This document shows positions 7,697 to 17,279 of a DNA stretch of 64,000 bases, piece by piece. Location of the stretch: the NCBI RefSeq assembly GCF_900115705.1, contig NZ_FOXL01000003.1, positions 496,001 through 560,000 on the forward strand. Direction: 5' to 3'. This DNA comes from Frateuria terrea. Its GTDB lineage: Bacteria; Pseudomonadota; Gammaproteobacteria; Xanthomonadales; Rhodanobacteraceae. The stretch's first letter is position 1, and the number at the start of each line of letters is the position of its first letter. The translations under genes and the position numbers were made by a program. Below the pieces are notes generated by a model. The model ran no database searches. It saw nothing but the letters and a program-made list of their open reading frames with translations, and was not told where the DNA came from.

Positions 7697-9181
7697 CTAA
7701 CGGCCGATGCCCAGCCGCTTGTGTTCCATGCGGCGCAGGAACTCCTGCATGATGCGCCGGTAGAGGTCCACGCCCAGGTAGGCATCCTCCACGCCGGCAT
7801 CGATCGACGGGTTGTCGTTGACCTCGATCACCACCGGCTTGTTGCCGACCTGCTTCAGATCCACGCCGTAAAGGCCGTCGCCGACGGCCTGGGTGGCCTT
7901 GAGCGCGAGCTTGACCACCTCGGCCGGCGCATCGCGCACGGCTACCGTCTCGAAGCCGCCGGACTTGGCCGTGCCTTTGGCGCCGTGGTTGTAGATCTGC
8001 CAATGCCCACGCGACATGTAGTACTTGCACGCGTACAACGGCTCGCGGTTGAGCACGCCGATGCGCCAGTCGAACTCGGTGTAGACGAACTCCTGCGCCA
8101 GCAGCAGCGCGCTGTGCGAGAACAGCTCGCCGGCGGCCTTCTCCAGCGCCTCGGCGTTCTCCACCTTGACTACGCCGCGCGAGAACGAGCCGTCGGGAAT
8201 CTTCAGCACGAGCGGGAAGCCGAGCTTGGCGGCCGTTTCCTTCCAGGCCTTGGCGTTGTCGCGGTAGAGGATTTCGGTGCGCGGCACGGCCAGCTTGCGT
8301 GAAACCATCAGGTCGTTGAGGAAGATCTTGTTGGTGCAACGCAGGATCGAGGTGGGATCGTCGATCACCACCATGCCTTCCTTCTCCGCGCGATGGGCGA
8401 AGCGGTACGTGTGGTTGTCCGAAGCCGTGGTCTCGCGGATGAACAACCCGTCGTATTCGGCCAGGCGCGGGTAGTCGTTCTTGCCGATCGGATCGACCTC
8501 GATGCCCAATTCCTTGCCGGCGGCGATGAAGGTCTTGAGCGCTTTTTTGTTCGACGGCGGCATCGCCTCGTTGGGATCGACCAGCATGGCGATGTCGTAG
8601 CGGTAGAGCTTGCGCGTGCGCGGCTTGCGCCAGAGCTTGCGCGAGAAGCGGTCGAGCTCCGCGGCGAAGGCATCTTCCTGCGCATCGTCCAGCGTGTGCA
8701 GGCCGACTGGCTTGATCGAGGCGACCTGCCACACCCGCTCGCGCTCGAACTCGATGCGCAGCAGCGGGCAGGGGAACATCTCGAACAGCTGCCGTGCAAG
8801 GTCCTGCAACGCGGGGTAGGCGGTCTCGCCGAAGTACACGAGGATGCCGAAGTCGGTGGTGTCGCGACCGCCGGCCGGCAGGAAGTGGGTCAGCTTGCTG
8901 TTGAGGTCCTCGATGTCCAGGCCGTACAGCGAGCGGCGGCGCAGGTCGTTGACGGTGCGAACCGAGGGCAGCACCTTGTGCCCGCGCGCCTCGGCCAGCA
9001 GCGACACGTAGTAACCGGTGCCCAGGTACTTGTAGCTGCGGCACAGGTTGATCACATGGGTGCGTTCGTCGTCGCCGCCGACCGGTTCGCGCAAGTAGTC
9101 CATTGCGCTCATGACGTCCACGGACGGGTAGTAGGCGCTCCAGTCGGAGGCTTTCTCGACGACGATCACCAGGCGGGTCAT
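7697..9181 (-). CDS. RimK-family ATP-grasp ligase with RLAN N-terminal domain
   Basis: A 494-residue protein with an N-terminal RimK-like leader domain (RLAN, about residues 1-200, beginning TRLVIVVEKASDW and with INLCRSYKYLGTGYYVSLLAE) and a C-terminal ATP-grasp ligase domain (about 260-480). Ligase signatures include VIDDPTSILRCTNKIF, FPLVLKIPDGSFSRGVVKV, QEFVYTEFDWRIGVLN and the Mg-binding VIEVNDNPSID. RimK-type enzymes add amino acids, often glutamate, through peptide bonds. The RLAN subclass is predicted in comparative-genomic work to make or modify small peptides and is repeatedly neighboured by GNAT acetyltransferases, as here. The substrate is unknown. It diverges from the GNAT gene over about 235 bp. 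Confidence 0.9.
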   Translation of the reverse strand: MTRLVIVVEKASDWSAYYPSVDVMSAMDYLREPVGGDDERTHVINLCRSYKYLGTGYYVSLLAEARGHKVLPSVRTVNDLRRRSLYGLDIEDLNSKLTHFLPAGGRDTTDFGILVYFGETAYPALQDLARQLFEMFPCPLLRIEFERERVWQVASIKPVGLHTLDDAQEDAFAAELDRFSRKLWRKPRTRKLYRYDIAMLVDPNEAMPPSNKKALKTFIAAGKELGIEVDPIGKNDYPRLAEYDGLFIRETTASDNHTYRFAHRAEKEGMVVIDDPTSILRCTNKIFLNDLMVSRKLAVPRTEILYRDNAKAWKETAAKLGFPLVLKIPDGSFSRGVVKVENAEALEKAAGELFSHSALLLAQEFVYTEFDWRIGVLNREPLYACKYYMSRGHWQIYNHGAKGTAKSGGFETVAVRDAPAEVVKLALKATQAVGDGLYGVDLKQVGNKPVVIEVNDNPSIDAGVEDAYLGVDLYRRIMQEFLRRMEHKRLGIGR

Positions 9182-9417
9182 GGCACCTCGCTACACGCAG
9201 GAGGGAATGCCGTCGCGGCGCGGAACGAGGCGGCAGGGGGACGCAAAGCGCGCAGTTTGGCATAGGCGGCGCGGCGCGCAACGGCGCGCCGGGGCAGGCC
9301 TAAGAGGCGGTTCAGCGAGACGCTTTGCCCGAGTCCACCATTGCGCGGCGGCGAGCTCAAGCCCACCCTACGGAATGCGCCCCACCGGAGCATCGCTTGG
9401 CCCCCAATTCGTCCTCC

Positions 9418-9870
9418 ATGCCCGTGCGCACAGCCGTGCCGGCCGATCTCGATGCCCTGGTTGCGCTGGAGCTGCGCGCCTTCACCGGCGACCGCTTGAG
9501 CCGTGCGCAATATCGCCGCCACCTTGTCAGTCCCCACGCGGCTGTGCTGGTCGCCGACGCGGCGGACGAGGGCCTGCTTGGCAGCGCGCTGGTGTTTTTT
9601 CGCAAGGGCAGCACGCTGGCGCGGCTCTACTCGATCGCAACGGCACCGGCCGCGCGCGGACGCGGTATCGGCGCGGATCTGCTGGCCGCTGCCGAACAGG
9701 CGGCGCGGCGACGCGGCAGCCGCGCGCTGCGGCTGGAGGTGCGAGTGGACAACGCCGCCGCGATCGGCCTGTACGAGCGCGCCGGCTACCGGCGCATCGG
9801 CCTCTATGCAGGCTATTACCAGGACGGCGCCGACGCCTGGCGCTACGAGAAGCCGCTGGCGGTGCCGTAG
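9418..9870 (+). CDS. GNAT-family N-acetyltransferase
   Basis: A 150-residue GCN5-related acetyltransferase. The acetyl-CoA pyrophosphate loop is clear in APAARGRGIGADLLAAAEQ (about residues 75-95), and the C-terminal motif B reads NAAAIGLYERAGYRRIG followed by YYQDGADAWRYEK. The overall pattern resembles RimI-like and amino-group acetyltransferases. ATG at 9418 was preferred over an upstream start at 9325, because the fold begins VRTAVPADLDALVALE. It lies divergent to the RLAN-RimK ligase, an association known for that ligase class, so a joint pathway is plausible but inferred. Confidence 0.88.
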   Translation: MPVRTAVPADLDALVALELRAFTGDRLSRAQYRRHLVSPHAAVLVADAADEGLLGSALVFFRKGSTLARLYSIATAPAARGRGIGADLLAAAEQAARRRGSRALRLEVRVDNAAAIGLYERAGYRRIGLYAGYYQDGADAWRYEKPLAVP

Positions 9871-9874
9871 GCGC

Positions 9875-10378
9875 TCAGCGCACGCGGGTCTCGTGGCCAG
9901 TCGCCATCGCGGTCCAGTGCTCGCCATCGGCCGAATACTCCTGCCGGAAATCGATCGCGTCGCGCCCGTGGAACACGTTGACCACACGGGCGTGGATGGT
10001 CTTGCCGTGATCGTCGAACTGCCAGGGGAATGTCCAGCGGTTGCCCCGGATCTCGAGCGTGCCGTCGCTGGCGCGACCACCGTCGGCGGGAATCGCGTGG
10101 GTAACGTACCCGCCATGGCCCTTGTCCTGCAGGAACACCACCAGCGCCACCGGCTTGCCGTCGACGACCTGCTCGCAGGCATAGAAGGCCTGGCCGCGCC
10201 AGCACTGGTTGTGCAGGCGGGTGCGTTCGCTGCCGGCCTTGCTGTAGGGCGTGTCCAGATGGTGCATCTGGGTTTGCCAGGAACCCGCGTAGACGGCTAT
10301 CGCATCGAGGCCGCCCGCGGGCGTCGCGGCCAGGGTGACGGCGGGCAGCAGGCTGAGCAGCAGGCACGACAGGCGCAT
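9875..10378 (-). CDS. exported protein of unknown function
   Basis: A 167-residue protein with a signal peptide (MRLSCLLLSLLPAVTLAA, cleavage near residue 18). The mature part contains two cysteines (HNQCW and YACEQ) that could form a disulfide, and aromatic beta-type segments such as VYAGSWQTQM, NRWTFPWQFDDHG and DFRQEYSADGEHW, reminiscent of lipocalin-like or DUF1579-like folds but not assignable by eye. The ATG at 10378 gives the clean signal peptide; a longer upstream frame does not. It ends 5 bp from the convergent GNAT gene. Confidence 0.7.
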   Translation of the reverse strand: MRLSCLLLSLLPAVTLAATPAGGLDAIAVYAGSWQTQMHHLDTPYSKAGSERTRLHNQCWRGQAFYACEQVVDGKPVALVVFLQDKGHGGYVTHAIPADGGRASDGTLEIRGNRWTFPWQFDDHGKTIHARVVNVFHGRDAIDFRQEYSADGEHWTAMATGHETRVR

Positions 10379-10447
10379 GGCTCCACTCCGGCAGGCAGGT
10401 CGGCCGATTGGATGCCTGGCGCCGGCCGTTTGCAAGCCGCCCAGGCG

Positions 10448-11131
10448 CTACAGCGGATGGGCGATCCGCTCGCCGGTCTCCTCGTCCGGCCGCGCCACCA
10501 GGGCGCCGGTACGCATCAGGCTCACCGTGTAGTGGCCGCCGTCGACCAGCGGCAGGTAGGTGCCGCTGCCGTAGACCGTGTCGACCATCGGCAGCCAGTC
10601 GGGATGCCGGCGTGCCAGCGTGACCAGGTCGCAGCAGCCGGGCTGGCGGAAGTCGATCACCGTGCGGGGCGCGTTCATCTCGTCGGCCGCGTCGTCATAC
10701 CGGCCGGACAAGCGGTCGAGCCGATACAGCGGTGGCAGCCCGGCGAGCAGGGCAGGCAGCTTCCACTTGAGCACCAGCGCCTCGACGCGCCAGGCGTCGC
10801 CCGCCAGGTCCACCTCGCGGCGCTGGCCGTCGGGCCAGGTCAGCGTGAGCACCCAGCGCTGCGGCGAGAGGATGCGCGCGTCCAGCGCCACCACCGGCGC
10901 CTCCTCGCCGAGCAGGCGGTAGCCACGCAGGCTCCAGCCGGCGCCAGCAAGCAGCAGCGCGAGGCCCACGCCAACCAGCAGAAACAGCGTGCGCAGCAGC
11001 GCCGCCAGCGGGCGTCGCGCGTGCAGGCGCTGGCGCAGCGCCACCAGCTGCACCAGCGCGAACAGCAGCGCCAGCGCGGCGAGGATCCACAACAGGCTGC
11101 TCGGCAGCTGCAGCAACGTGGCCCAGTCCAT
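10448..11131 (-). CDS. conserved membrane-anchored hypothetical protein
   Basis: A 227-residue protein with two N-terminal transmembrane helices (LLWILAALALLFALVQLV and LLRTLFLLVGVGLALLL) and a soluble C-terminal domain of about 150 residues containing VDLAGDAWRVEALVLKWK, LYRLDRLSGRYDD and TVYGSGTYLPLVDGG. Xanthomonad relatives are sometimes labelled cation/multidrug efflux pump, but nothing here resembles a transporter. I take ATG at 11131; a TTG three codons upstream is the alternative. The last motif (YGSGTY with a nearby Arg and Cys pair) is unassigned. It diverges from lptM. Confidence 0.75.
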   Translation of the reverse strand: MDWATLLQLPSSLLWILAALALLFALVQLVALRQRLHARRPLAALLRTLFLLVGVGLALLLAGAGWSLRGYRLLGEEAPVVALDARILSPQRWVLTLTWPDGQRREVDLAGDAWRVEALVLKWKLPALLAGLPPLYRLDRLSGRYDDAADEMNAPRTVIDFRQPGCCDLVTLARRHPDWLPMVDTVYGSGTYLPLVDGGHYTVSLMRTGALVARPDEETGERIAHPL

Positions 11132-11194
11132 CGAAGGCAAGTCCGCGACGTTATGATGCGCCCATCATAGCCGCCGCCCCACCGAGGAAGCCCG

Positions 11195-11359
11195 ATGCGC
11201 CGACCCATCCTGTGCACTGTCCTGCTGCTGGCCGCGTGCCTGCTCGCCGGTTGCGGCAACAAGGGACCGCTGGTGCTGCCGCCGGGCCAGGCGGGCAGCA
11301 CGGCGGCGCCGGCGGCCTCCGCGCCGGCCCCGGCCACGAGCACTTCGCTGCCCGGTTGA
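11195..11359 (+). CDS. lptM: LPS translocon maturation chaperone LptM (small lipoprotein)
   Basis: A 54-residue lipoprotein. The signal peptide ends in the lipobox LLAGC with the lipidated cysteine at residue 20, followed by GNKGPLVLPP, the conserved LptM/YifL mark (E. coli has GLKGPLYFPP). A low-complexity Ala/Pro/Ser tail follows. LptM assists oxidative maturation of the LptD-LptE outer-membrane translocon. It sits 4 bp upstream of dapF, the arrangement also found in E. coli, and heads the lptM-dapF-DUF484-xerC operon. Function is assigned from motif and synteny together. Confidence 0.9.
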   Translation: MRRPILCTVLLLAACLLAGCGNKGPLVLPPGQAGSTAAPAASAPAPATSTSLPG

Positions 11360-11363
11360 CGCC

Positions 11364-12191
11364 ATGCGCTTCTCGAAGATGCACGGCATCGGCAACGACT
11401 TCGTCGTGGTCGATGCGCGGCAGTCGCCGCTGGCGCTTGCGCCGGAGCGGATCCGCGCGCTGGCCGATCGCCACACTGGCATCGGCTGCGACCAGCTGCT
11501 GAGCGTGGAGGCGCCGCGCGATCCCTCGTGCGCGTTCTATTACGGCATCTGGAACGCCGACGGCAGCCCCTCCGGCCAGTGCGGCAACGGCGTGCGCTGT
11601 GTGGCCGCGTGGCTCCACCGCGCCGGCGCGCTGGCGCTGGATGCGCCCGTACGCATCGAAAGCCCGTCCGGTCCGGTCGGCGTACGCGTGCTCGATCCGC
11701 AGCGGGTCACCGTGGACATGGGCGAGCCGGTGTTCGAACCGGCGCGGATCCCGTTCCAGGCGGACGTTTCCGGCACCACTTATCCGCTCGAGCTCGGTAC
11801 TCGCAGCGTCGAGGTCGGTGCGGTGTCGATGGGCAACCCGCATGCGGTGCTGGTGGTCGCGGACCTGACCGATCCTGCGCTGGAACGGCTGGGTCCGCAG
11901 ATCACCGGCCACCCCCGCTTCGCGCAGAACGCCAACGCCGGCTTCGTGCAGATCATCGACCGCGGTCACCTGCGCCTGCGCGTGCACGAGCGCGGCGCAG
12001 GCTGGACCCGGGCCTGCGGCACCGGCGCGTGCGCCGCCATGGCCGTGCTGCGCCGCCGCGGCCAGGTCGACGAGAGCGTGCAGGTGGACCTGCCCGGCGG
12101 CCGCCTGCAGGTCGACTGGAGCGGTCCCGGCCACACGCTGTGGATGACCGGCCCGGCTGCCTTTGCCTTCGAGGGCCAGTGGCCTGCCTAG
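11364..12191 (+). CDS. dapF: diaminopimelate epimerase
   Basis: Diaminopimelate epimerase (275 residues) converts LL-DAP to meso-DAP for lysine and peptidoglycan synthesis by a two-cysteine, cofactor-free mechanism. Both catalytic cysteines are visible: one in SGQCGNGVRCVAAW (about residue 73) and one in RACGTGACAAMAVL (about residue 217). The N-terminus MRFSKMHGIGNDFVVVD is typical. It starts 4 bp after lptM, so the two are surely co-transcribed and probably translationally linked. Confidence 0.97.
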   Translation: MRFSKMHGIGNDFVVVDARQSPLALAPERIRALADRHTGIGCDQLLSVEAPRDPSCAFYYGIWNADGSPSGQCGNGVRCVAAWLHRAGALALDAPVRIESPSGPVGVRVLDPQRVTVDMGEPVFEPARIPFQADVSGTTYPLELGTRSVEVGAVSMGNPHAVLVVADLTDPALERLGPQITGHPRFAQNANAGFVQIIDRGHLRLRVHERGAGWTRACGTGACAAMAVLRRRGQVDESVQVDLPGGRLQVDWSGPGHTLWMTGPAAFAFEGQWPA

Positions 12192-12284
12192 CGAATGATG
12201 GCCGTAGTGCATTGATGCGCGCGCGCCGCCGTCGCACACTCAGGCCAGGCCGATCCGCCGCCTGACGTTTCCCTAGGTCGTTCC

Positions 12285-12971
12285 ATGTCCGACACCCTGC
12301 TCGATGAGATCCCCGGCGCCACCGCGGTGGCGGCGTACCTCAAGCGCCACCCGCACTTCCTCGCCGATTACCCCGACCTCGCCGCGCAGCTCACGCTGCC
12401 GCGCAGCGAAGGGCCGGTCGCCTCGCTGGCGATGTACCAGCTGCAGCAGCTGCGCGAGAAGAACGCCGAGCTGGAGCGCCGGCTCGCCGAACTGATCACC
12501 ATCGCGGCAGAGAACGAGCGTCTGATGCAGCGCGTGCACGAGCTCAACGTGACCATGCTGCGCGCGGCCACGCCGGCGCTGGCGGCGCGCAGCGTGATCA
12601 GCCGGCTGGCCAGCGACTTCCGCATCGAGCAGGTGCGACTGCTGCTGTTCGGCCATGCCTACGGGCTGCCGCAGGCCGAGTGGCTGGTGGTCGAGCCGGG
12701 CGGTCGCGCCGCGCTGGCCGAGTTCGCCGGTTTCCAGGCGAACCACGAGCCGCTGGTCGGGCGACTTTCCGCCGAGCGGTTGTACCGCCTGTTCGGCGAC
12801 CACGCCCCGGAGGTCCACTCCGCGGCGGTGATGCCGTTGGGCGAACTGGGCCTGCTGGCGCTGGGCAGTGCGGACGCCGGCCACTTCCAGCCAGGCATGG
12901 GCACGCTGTTCCTGAAGATGCTCGCCGCCACCGTGAGTGCGGCGCTGACCCGCTCGCAGGACCTGGCCTGA
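12285..12971 (+). CDS. DUF484 family protein
   Basis: A 228-residue DUF484 protein with a GAF-like fold prediction; function unknown across the family. The N-terminus [20 protein letters not shown] is the family hallmark, followed by a coiled-coil stretch ([18 protein letters not shown]) and a C-terminal GAF-like part with [20 protein letters not shown] and [16 protein letters not shown]484 genes habitually lie between dapF and xerC, as here. The stop codon TGA overlaps the proposed CTG start of xerC. Confidence 0.92.
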   Translation: MSDTLLDEIPGATAVAAYLKRHPHFLADYPDLAAQLTLPRSEGPVASLAMYQLQQLREKNAELERRLAELITIAAENERLMQRVHELNVTMLRAATPALAARSVISRLASDFRIEQVRLLLFGHAYGLPQAEWLVVEPGGRAALAEFAGFQANHEPLVGRLSAERLYRLFGDHAPEVHSAAVMPLGELGLLALGSADAGHFQPGMGTLFLKMLAATVSAALTRSQDLA

Positions 12972-13861
12972 ACGGCAGTCCGCGCGCGCAGGTCGAGGCC
13001 TGGCTTGGCCGGCTTGCCGTCGAGCGCCAGTCCTCCGCGCACACCGTCGCCGCCTACCGGCGCGACCTGGACAAGTTGCTGCGCTGGATGGAAGCGCAGG
13101 GCGTTGCCGACTTCGCCGCCCTGGGCCCGCACCGGCTGCGCGCCTTCGTCGCCGCCGAGCACCGCGCAGGGTTGTCGCCGAAGAGCCTGCAGCGGCTGCT
13201 CTCTTCCTGCCGCAGCCTGTTCCGCCAGCTCAGCCGCGAAGGCCTGCTGGCGCACGACCCGGCCGCCGGCGTGCGCGGTCCCAAGGTGCACCGCAAGCTG
13301 CCGCAGGTGCTGGATGTGGACGAGGCCAGCGCGCTGGTGGAGAGCACCGGCGACGGTACCCTGGGGCTGCGCGACCGCGCGATGCTCGAGCTGTTCTATT
13401 CCTCCGGCCTGCGCCTGTCGGAACTGACCGGCCTGCGCTGGGGCGACCTGAGCCTGGACGAGGGCGAGGTGCGCGTACTCGGCAAGGGCTCGAAAACGCG
13501 CATCGTGCCGGTGGGCAGCCATGCGGTGGCCGCGTTGCGCGCGCTCGGTCGTGCCGAGGCTATGACGCCGGCGGCGCCGGTGTTCCGTGGCCGCGCCAGC
13601 GCGGCGGTCAGTCCACGCACCGTGCAGGCGCGGCTGAAGCAGCTGGCGCTGGCGCAGGGCTTCGCCAAGCGCGTGCATCCGCACCTGCTGCGGCACACCT
13701 TCGCCAGCCACATGCTCGAGTCCTCCGGCGACCTGCGCGCGGTGCAGGAACTGCTCGGCCACGCCGACATCGCCACCACGCAGATCTACACCCACCTGGA
13801 TTTCCAGCACCTGGCCAAGGTCTACGACGCGGCGCACCCGCGCGCCCGGCGCAAGGGCTGA
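12968..13861 (+). CDS. xerC: tyrosine recombinase XerC, apparent CTG start
   Basis: Site-specific tyrosine recombinase that, with XerD, resolves chromosome dimers at dif. All catalytic residues are present: Arg in SGLRLSEL (about 147), Lys in GKGSKTR (172), His and Arg in HLLRHTF (238 and 241), His in LLGHAD (264) and the nucleophile Tyr in TTQIYTH (273). These positions nearly equal those of E. coli XerC, and the 297-residue length fits (E. coli 298), if translation starts at CTG 12968, which overlaps the DUF484 stop as CTGA. In frame there is no ATG, GTG or TTG nearby upstream, and the next downstream start would remove part of the core-binding domain. Confidence 0.9.
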   Translation: MNGSPRAQVEAWLGRLAVERQSSAHTVAAYRRDLDKLLRWMEAQGVADFAALGPHRLRAFVAAEHRAGLSPKSLQRLLSSCRSLFRQLSREGLLAHDPAAGVRGPKVHRKLPQVLDVDEASALVESTGDGTLGLRDRAMLELFYSSGLRLSELTGLRWGDLSLDEGEVRVLGKGSKTRIVPVGSHAVAALRALGRAEAMTPAAPVFRGRASAAVSPRTVQARLKQLALAQGFAKRVHPHLLRHTFASHMLESSGDLRAVQELLGHADIATTQIYTHLDFQHLAKVYDAAHPRARRKG

Positions 13862-13896
13862 AAAAAAACGCCACCGGGCAGGATGCGTCGGTGGCG
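13861..13896 (-). terminator. Rho-independent terminator of the receptor pseudogene
   Basis: On the minus strand an 8-bp perfect stem (CGCCACCG with CGGTGGCG, 12-base loop, 13869-13896) is followed directly by eight T residues. It lies about 45 bp after the stop of the TonB receptor pseudogene and right at the end of the convergent xerC. Confidence 0.85.
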
Positions 13897-13941
13897 AACG
13901 GGGAGTTGTTGAGGCGGCTTCCCTGCCGCCGTGGATTGCCG

Positions 13942-16900
13942 TTACAGGTCGAAGTCGTAGCGCGCGCCGAACTGGAAGTAGCGCGGCGTCTGGTAGGACA
14001 ACGGCTGCTGGTAGCTCAGGTTGGGCGCGCCACTGCCGGTTTCGCCAAGCTCGTTGATGCTCATCACCGTCTGCTTGTCGAATACGTTCACGACCGTGGC
14101 GGTGAAGGCGAGCTTGTGGTCGGCGAACGCCGGCCGGTATTGCGCACCCAGGTCCAGGCGATAGGTCCACGGCAGGCGGCCCTTGCTGCCGCGCGGGGTG
14201 AGCTGGCCGCCGCAGTAGAAGTACGAGTTGCCGTAGTTGATATCCGGCGGGAAGTCGCCCGGATACACGCCGATGCAGTTCTTCGGACGGCCCGATTCGA
14301 CCAGCACGTTGGCGCTGAACAGCCACTCCGGGTTGAGCTGGTAGTAGCCATAGGCGCGGACCTGGTGCGTGCGGTCGTTCGCCTCCGGCCCGTTGGAGCC
14401 GATCATCAGTTCCTTGTGGTCCCAATCCTGGGTGACCGAGGGATCGAGCGGGCCGATGTCGGACTTGAGCAGACCTTCGGAATTGCCGTAGCTGCGCGGG
14501 AAGGTGTAGTCCAGCCGGCCGAACCCGTGCTCGTCGAAGGTGTGCTCGAGGTAGGCATCGAGCGCGTAGCAGGCGCGCTTGGCCTTGGGCAGGCCGATGT
14601 CGGCGGCGCTCAGCTTGATGTCCTCGAGCGTGCCGTCGCCGTTGAGGTCGACCAGGAACCGGTTGGACTGGCCGGGGTTGATGATGTAGCAGGTCGGCGA
14701 TGGATCGGGTAGGCCACGCCGTTGGCCGCGGCCCACGCCACGAACGGGCGCGAGTCGCACCAGTCGTCGATGATGCTGCGCAGTTTGCGGTAGCGAACCT
14801 TGGCCCCCCAGGTCCAGTCACTCGCCAGCTGCTTGTCGAAGCCGACGATGAACTCGTCCTGGTAGTAGGCCTTCAGGTTGCGCGCGCAGATCGAGCGCGG
14901 GTCCGGCGGCGTGCCGTCGGCACCATTGGCGTAGACGGTGTTCTCGAGCGGCGTCCAGTTCGGCGGCGTGCCGTTGGTGTTGGGCGCGCCGTCGTAGGTG
15001 CCCCACTGGGTTTCATAGAGCGAGCCCGACGCGCCGCGCACCGCCACGTTGTTGGGAATCCAGAGGTAGCGGCCGGCGTTGGCGTAGATCTTGAGGCTGG
15101 AGTCGCCCATCACGTCCCAGGTCACGCCCAGGCGCGGCGCCAGCTGGTGGCGCTGCTTGGCGAACACCTCGCCGACCGAGTTGAGGTTGGAGAACTGTTC
15201 GTTGCGCAGGCCGAGGTAGGCCAGCCAGCGGTCGGTGACCTGCCAGTGGTCTTCGAGGTACTGCGCTTCCTGCTGCACGCGCGCCTTGCCGATGGCGCGG
15301 AACACGTAGCGCTCGACGATGCCGGTGTGGCCGGGCGGTACCGGCAGGTTGCCCCGCGTCTCGATGACGCCGCTGGCCGGATTGTCGTAGTAGAACCAGC
15401 CGAACCCGCCGGAGGTGTCCGAACCGTTGAGCGACTGCACTTCATACCGATCCACGCCGGCGCGCAGGTCGTGGTCATCCAGGCGGTAGTCCAGGTTGAG
15501 GTGCCAGCCACGCGTTTCGTCATAGGCGCCCGGCGCGGCGATGCCGCTGCTGATGTTGCAACCCTGCAGACGCTGCGACGGCGGCACGCTGTCGCGGTCG
15601 TCGGCGAAGAACACGCAGTTGGAGCCGGAGGTCAGGTCGACATGGTCGGTGTGCTCCTTGCCATAAAGCGCGTCGACGGTGAGATTGTCGGTGACGTAGC
15701 CGGTGTAGTGCGCGATGTAGACCTGTCCGCCGGGCGAGGTGCCGGCGGTGCCCTGGTTCTTCTGGCTGCGCCAGCCTTTCATCGAACCCTGGATGTCGTC
15801 GACGCCGTCGTAGTTGAACTGGGTGGCGTAGGTGGAGGCGGTGTCGCTCAGCCCGGTGAATTCGAGGATGTTGCTGTCGGTGATGTTCCAGTCCACCTTG
15901 GCCAGCCAACGGTCGGTCTTGTTGGTGTTGTAGGAACGGGTGACGTTCTTGCCAAGCGAGTAGGTGTTGTTCTGCGACTTGATGGTCTCGGCCGAGCCGA
16001 AGAAAAACAGCTTGTCCTTGATCAGCGGGCCGCCGACGTAGGCGCTGTACTGGGTCTCCCACAGCTTGGCCGAGTGCTTGTCGCGGCCGGTGATCTGCTC
16101 GCCGTCGGCGGGACGGTAGGTCGGGCGCTCCGTTTCGCGCAGGCCTGCGGGCGTGTACAGCACCTGCACGCCCCCCTGCCAGCGGTTGGTGCCACGCTTG
16201 GTCACCAGGTTCACCACGTCCACCGGTGGAGCGACCGTACTCGGCCCGGAGCCGCCGGTGAACACCTGTTCCTGCTCGATCGAATTGAACGGCAGGGTGG
16301 TCGCGCCCAGGCCGGTGAGCGGATTGGTCACAGGGAAGCCGTTGACGTAGTACTGGTTCTAGGCGGCCGACGAGCCGCCCAGCGATACCGCGTTGCCGTA
16401 GCGCGAGTCGGCGTTGACCGAACCGGGAGCCAGCAGTACGGCCGCGTTGACGCTCTGCGGCAGCGGCAGGCGCTGCAGCTGCGCGGCGGTGAGCACGGTG
16501 CGCGTGTCCACCGAGGACACATCGATCGCCGGGATTGCGCTGGCGACCACGTTGATGCCGCCCAGGTTGGTCGCGTGGCCGCATCGGCCGTGCCGTCGAA
16601 CGAGACATCGGTACTGCTGCCCACGTTGACCTGCACGCTGTCGCGCGTCTGCACGGTCTGTCCGCCCTGCTGCAGGGTCACGCGATAGTTGCCCACCGGC
16701 AACGCGGCGGCGCGGTAGCGCCCGTCCTGGCCGACCGGCACGTCGCGGCTGAACCCGGTGGCGGCGCTTTCGATGTGCGCACGGTCGCGCCCGGTGCCGC
16801 GTCGGCGTGACCGAAGATGGCGCCGGAGGCATTGGACTGCGCCAGCGCTGCACCGGTGCCGAGAATGCCGCCAAGCGCGAGCGCCAGGGCGCTCAGGTGC

Positions 16901-17007
16901 AGCGGACGGGACAGTGGTGACCTTTTCGACTTGCTACTGCTCGAGATGCTTTCGGATCTCCCCTCAGTGCCCGAACGGCGGTTGGCAAACTGCACGTGCA
17001 GTGCCAC
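13942..17007 (-). pseudogene. Oar-like TonB-dependent receptor, multiply disrupted
   Basis: The remains of a roughly 1000-residue outer-membrane receptor: signal peptide (about LHLSALALALGGILGTGAALAQ), an N-terminal carboxypeptidase-regulatory-like domain, a plug (AAQLQRLPLPQSVNAAVLLAPG, then NGFPVTNPL) and a beta-barrel ending [12 protein letters not shown]. Reading needs three frames. Frameshifts lie near 16772-16782, near 16570-16582 and near 14708, and an in-frame TAG at 16359-16361 falls where relatives have a Glu before NQYYVNGF (probably GAG to TAG). The expected start after a good Shine-Dalgarno is an ATC at 16945-16947; upstream GTG at 17007 is the only open alternative. Neighbouring genes are intact, so wholesale sequencing error is unlikely. 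It sits between xerC and hslVU on the opposite strand. Confidence 0.88.
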
Positions 17008-17047
17008 TGGCGAGGGCCGGGGCGTCGAGGAACATCTACAGTTGCTT

Positions 17048-17082
17048 GGATCGATCTAAATTGGAATCGTTTAAATCGATCC
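17048..17082. promoter_or_regulatory. AT-rich inverted repeat, operator candidate
   Basis: Arms GGATCGATCTAAA (17048-17060) and TTTAAATCGATCC (17070-17082) match at 12 of 13 positions around a 9-base spacer. It stands out in GC-rich surroundings and lies 40-140 bp upstream of the possible starts of the decayed TonB receptor. Such sites upstream of Oar-like receptors are often bound by LacI-family or similar regulators; the regulator here is unknown. Confidence 0.5.
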
Positions 17083-17279
17083 GAACTCCGCGCCATCGGG
17101 CGCTCCTGCGGTGTTCCGTCGATTGCTCCAATGGGTGCTGGCGCCTCGTGTTCCTGCTGGAACACCTCCCTGGGAGGCGCCGGCCCGGGGCGCATGTGCT
17201 GCGCCGGGCCCTCGCTCGAAATAGCAACTTACGGGCCGGCGCTTGTCAACCGCAGGCCCGCCGTTCTGCCTCCCTCTCC

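Noticed and set aside
14700-16688. 662-codon plus-strand ORF over the receptor pseudogene
   Set aside because: Longer than any intact minus-strand frame here, but it lacks motifs and is antisense to clear TonB-receptor sequence; open only because of base composition.
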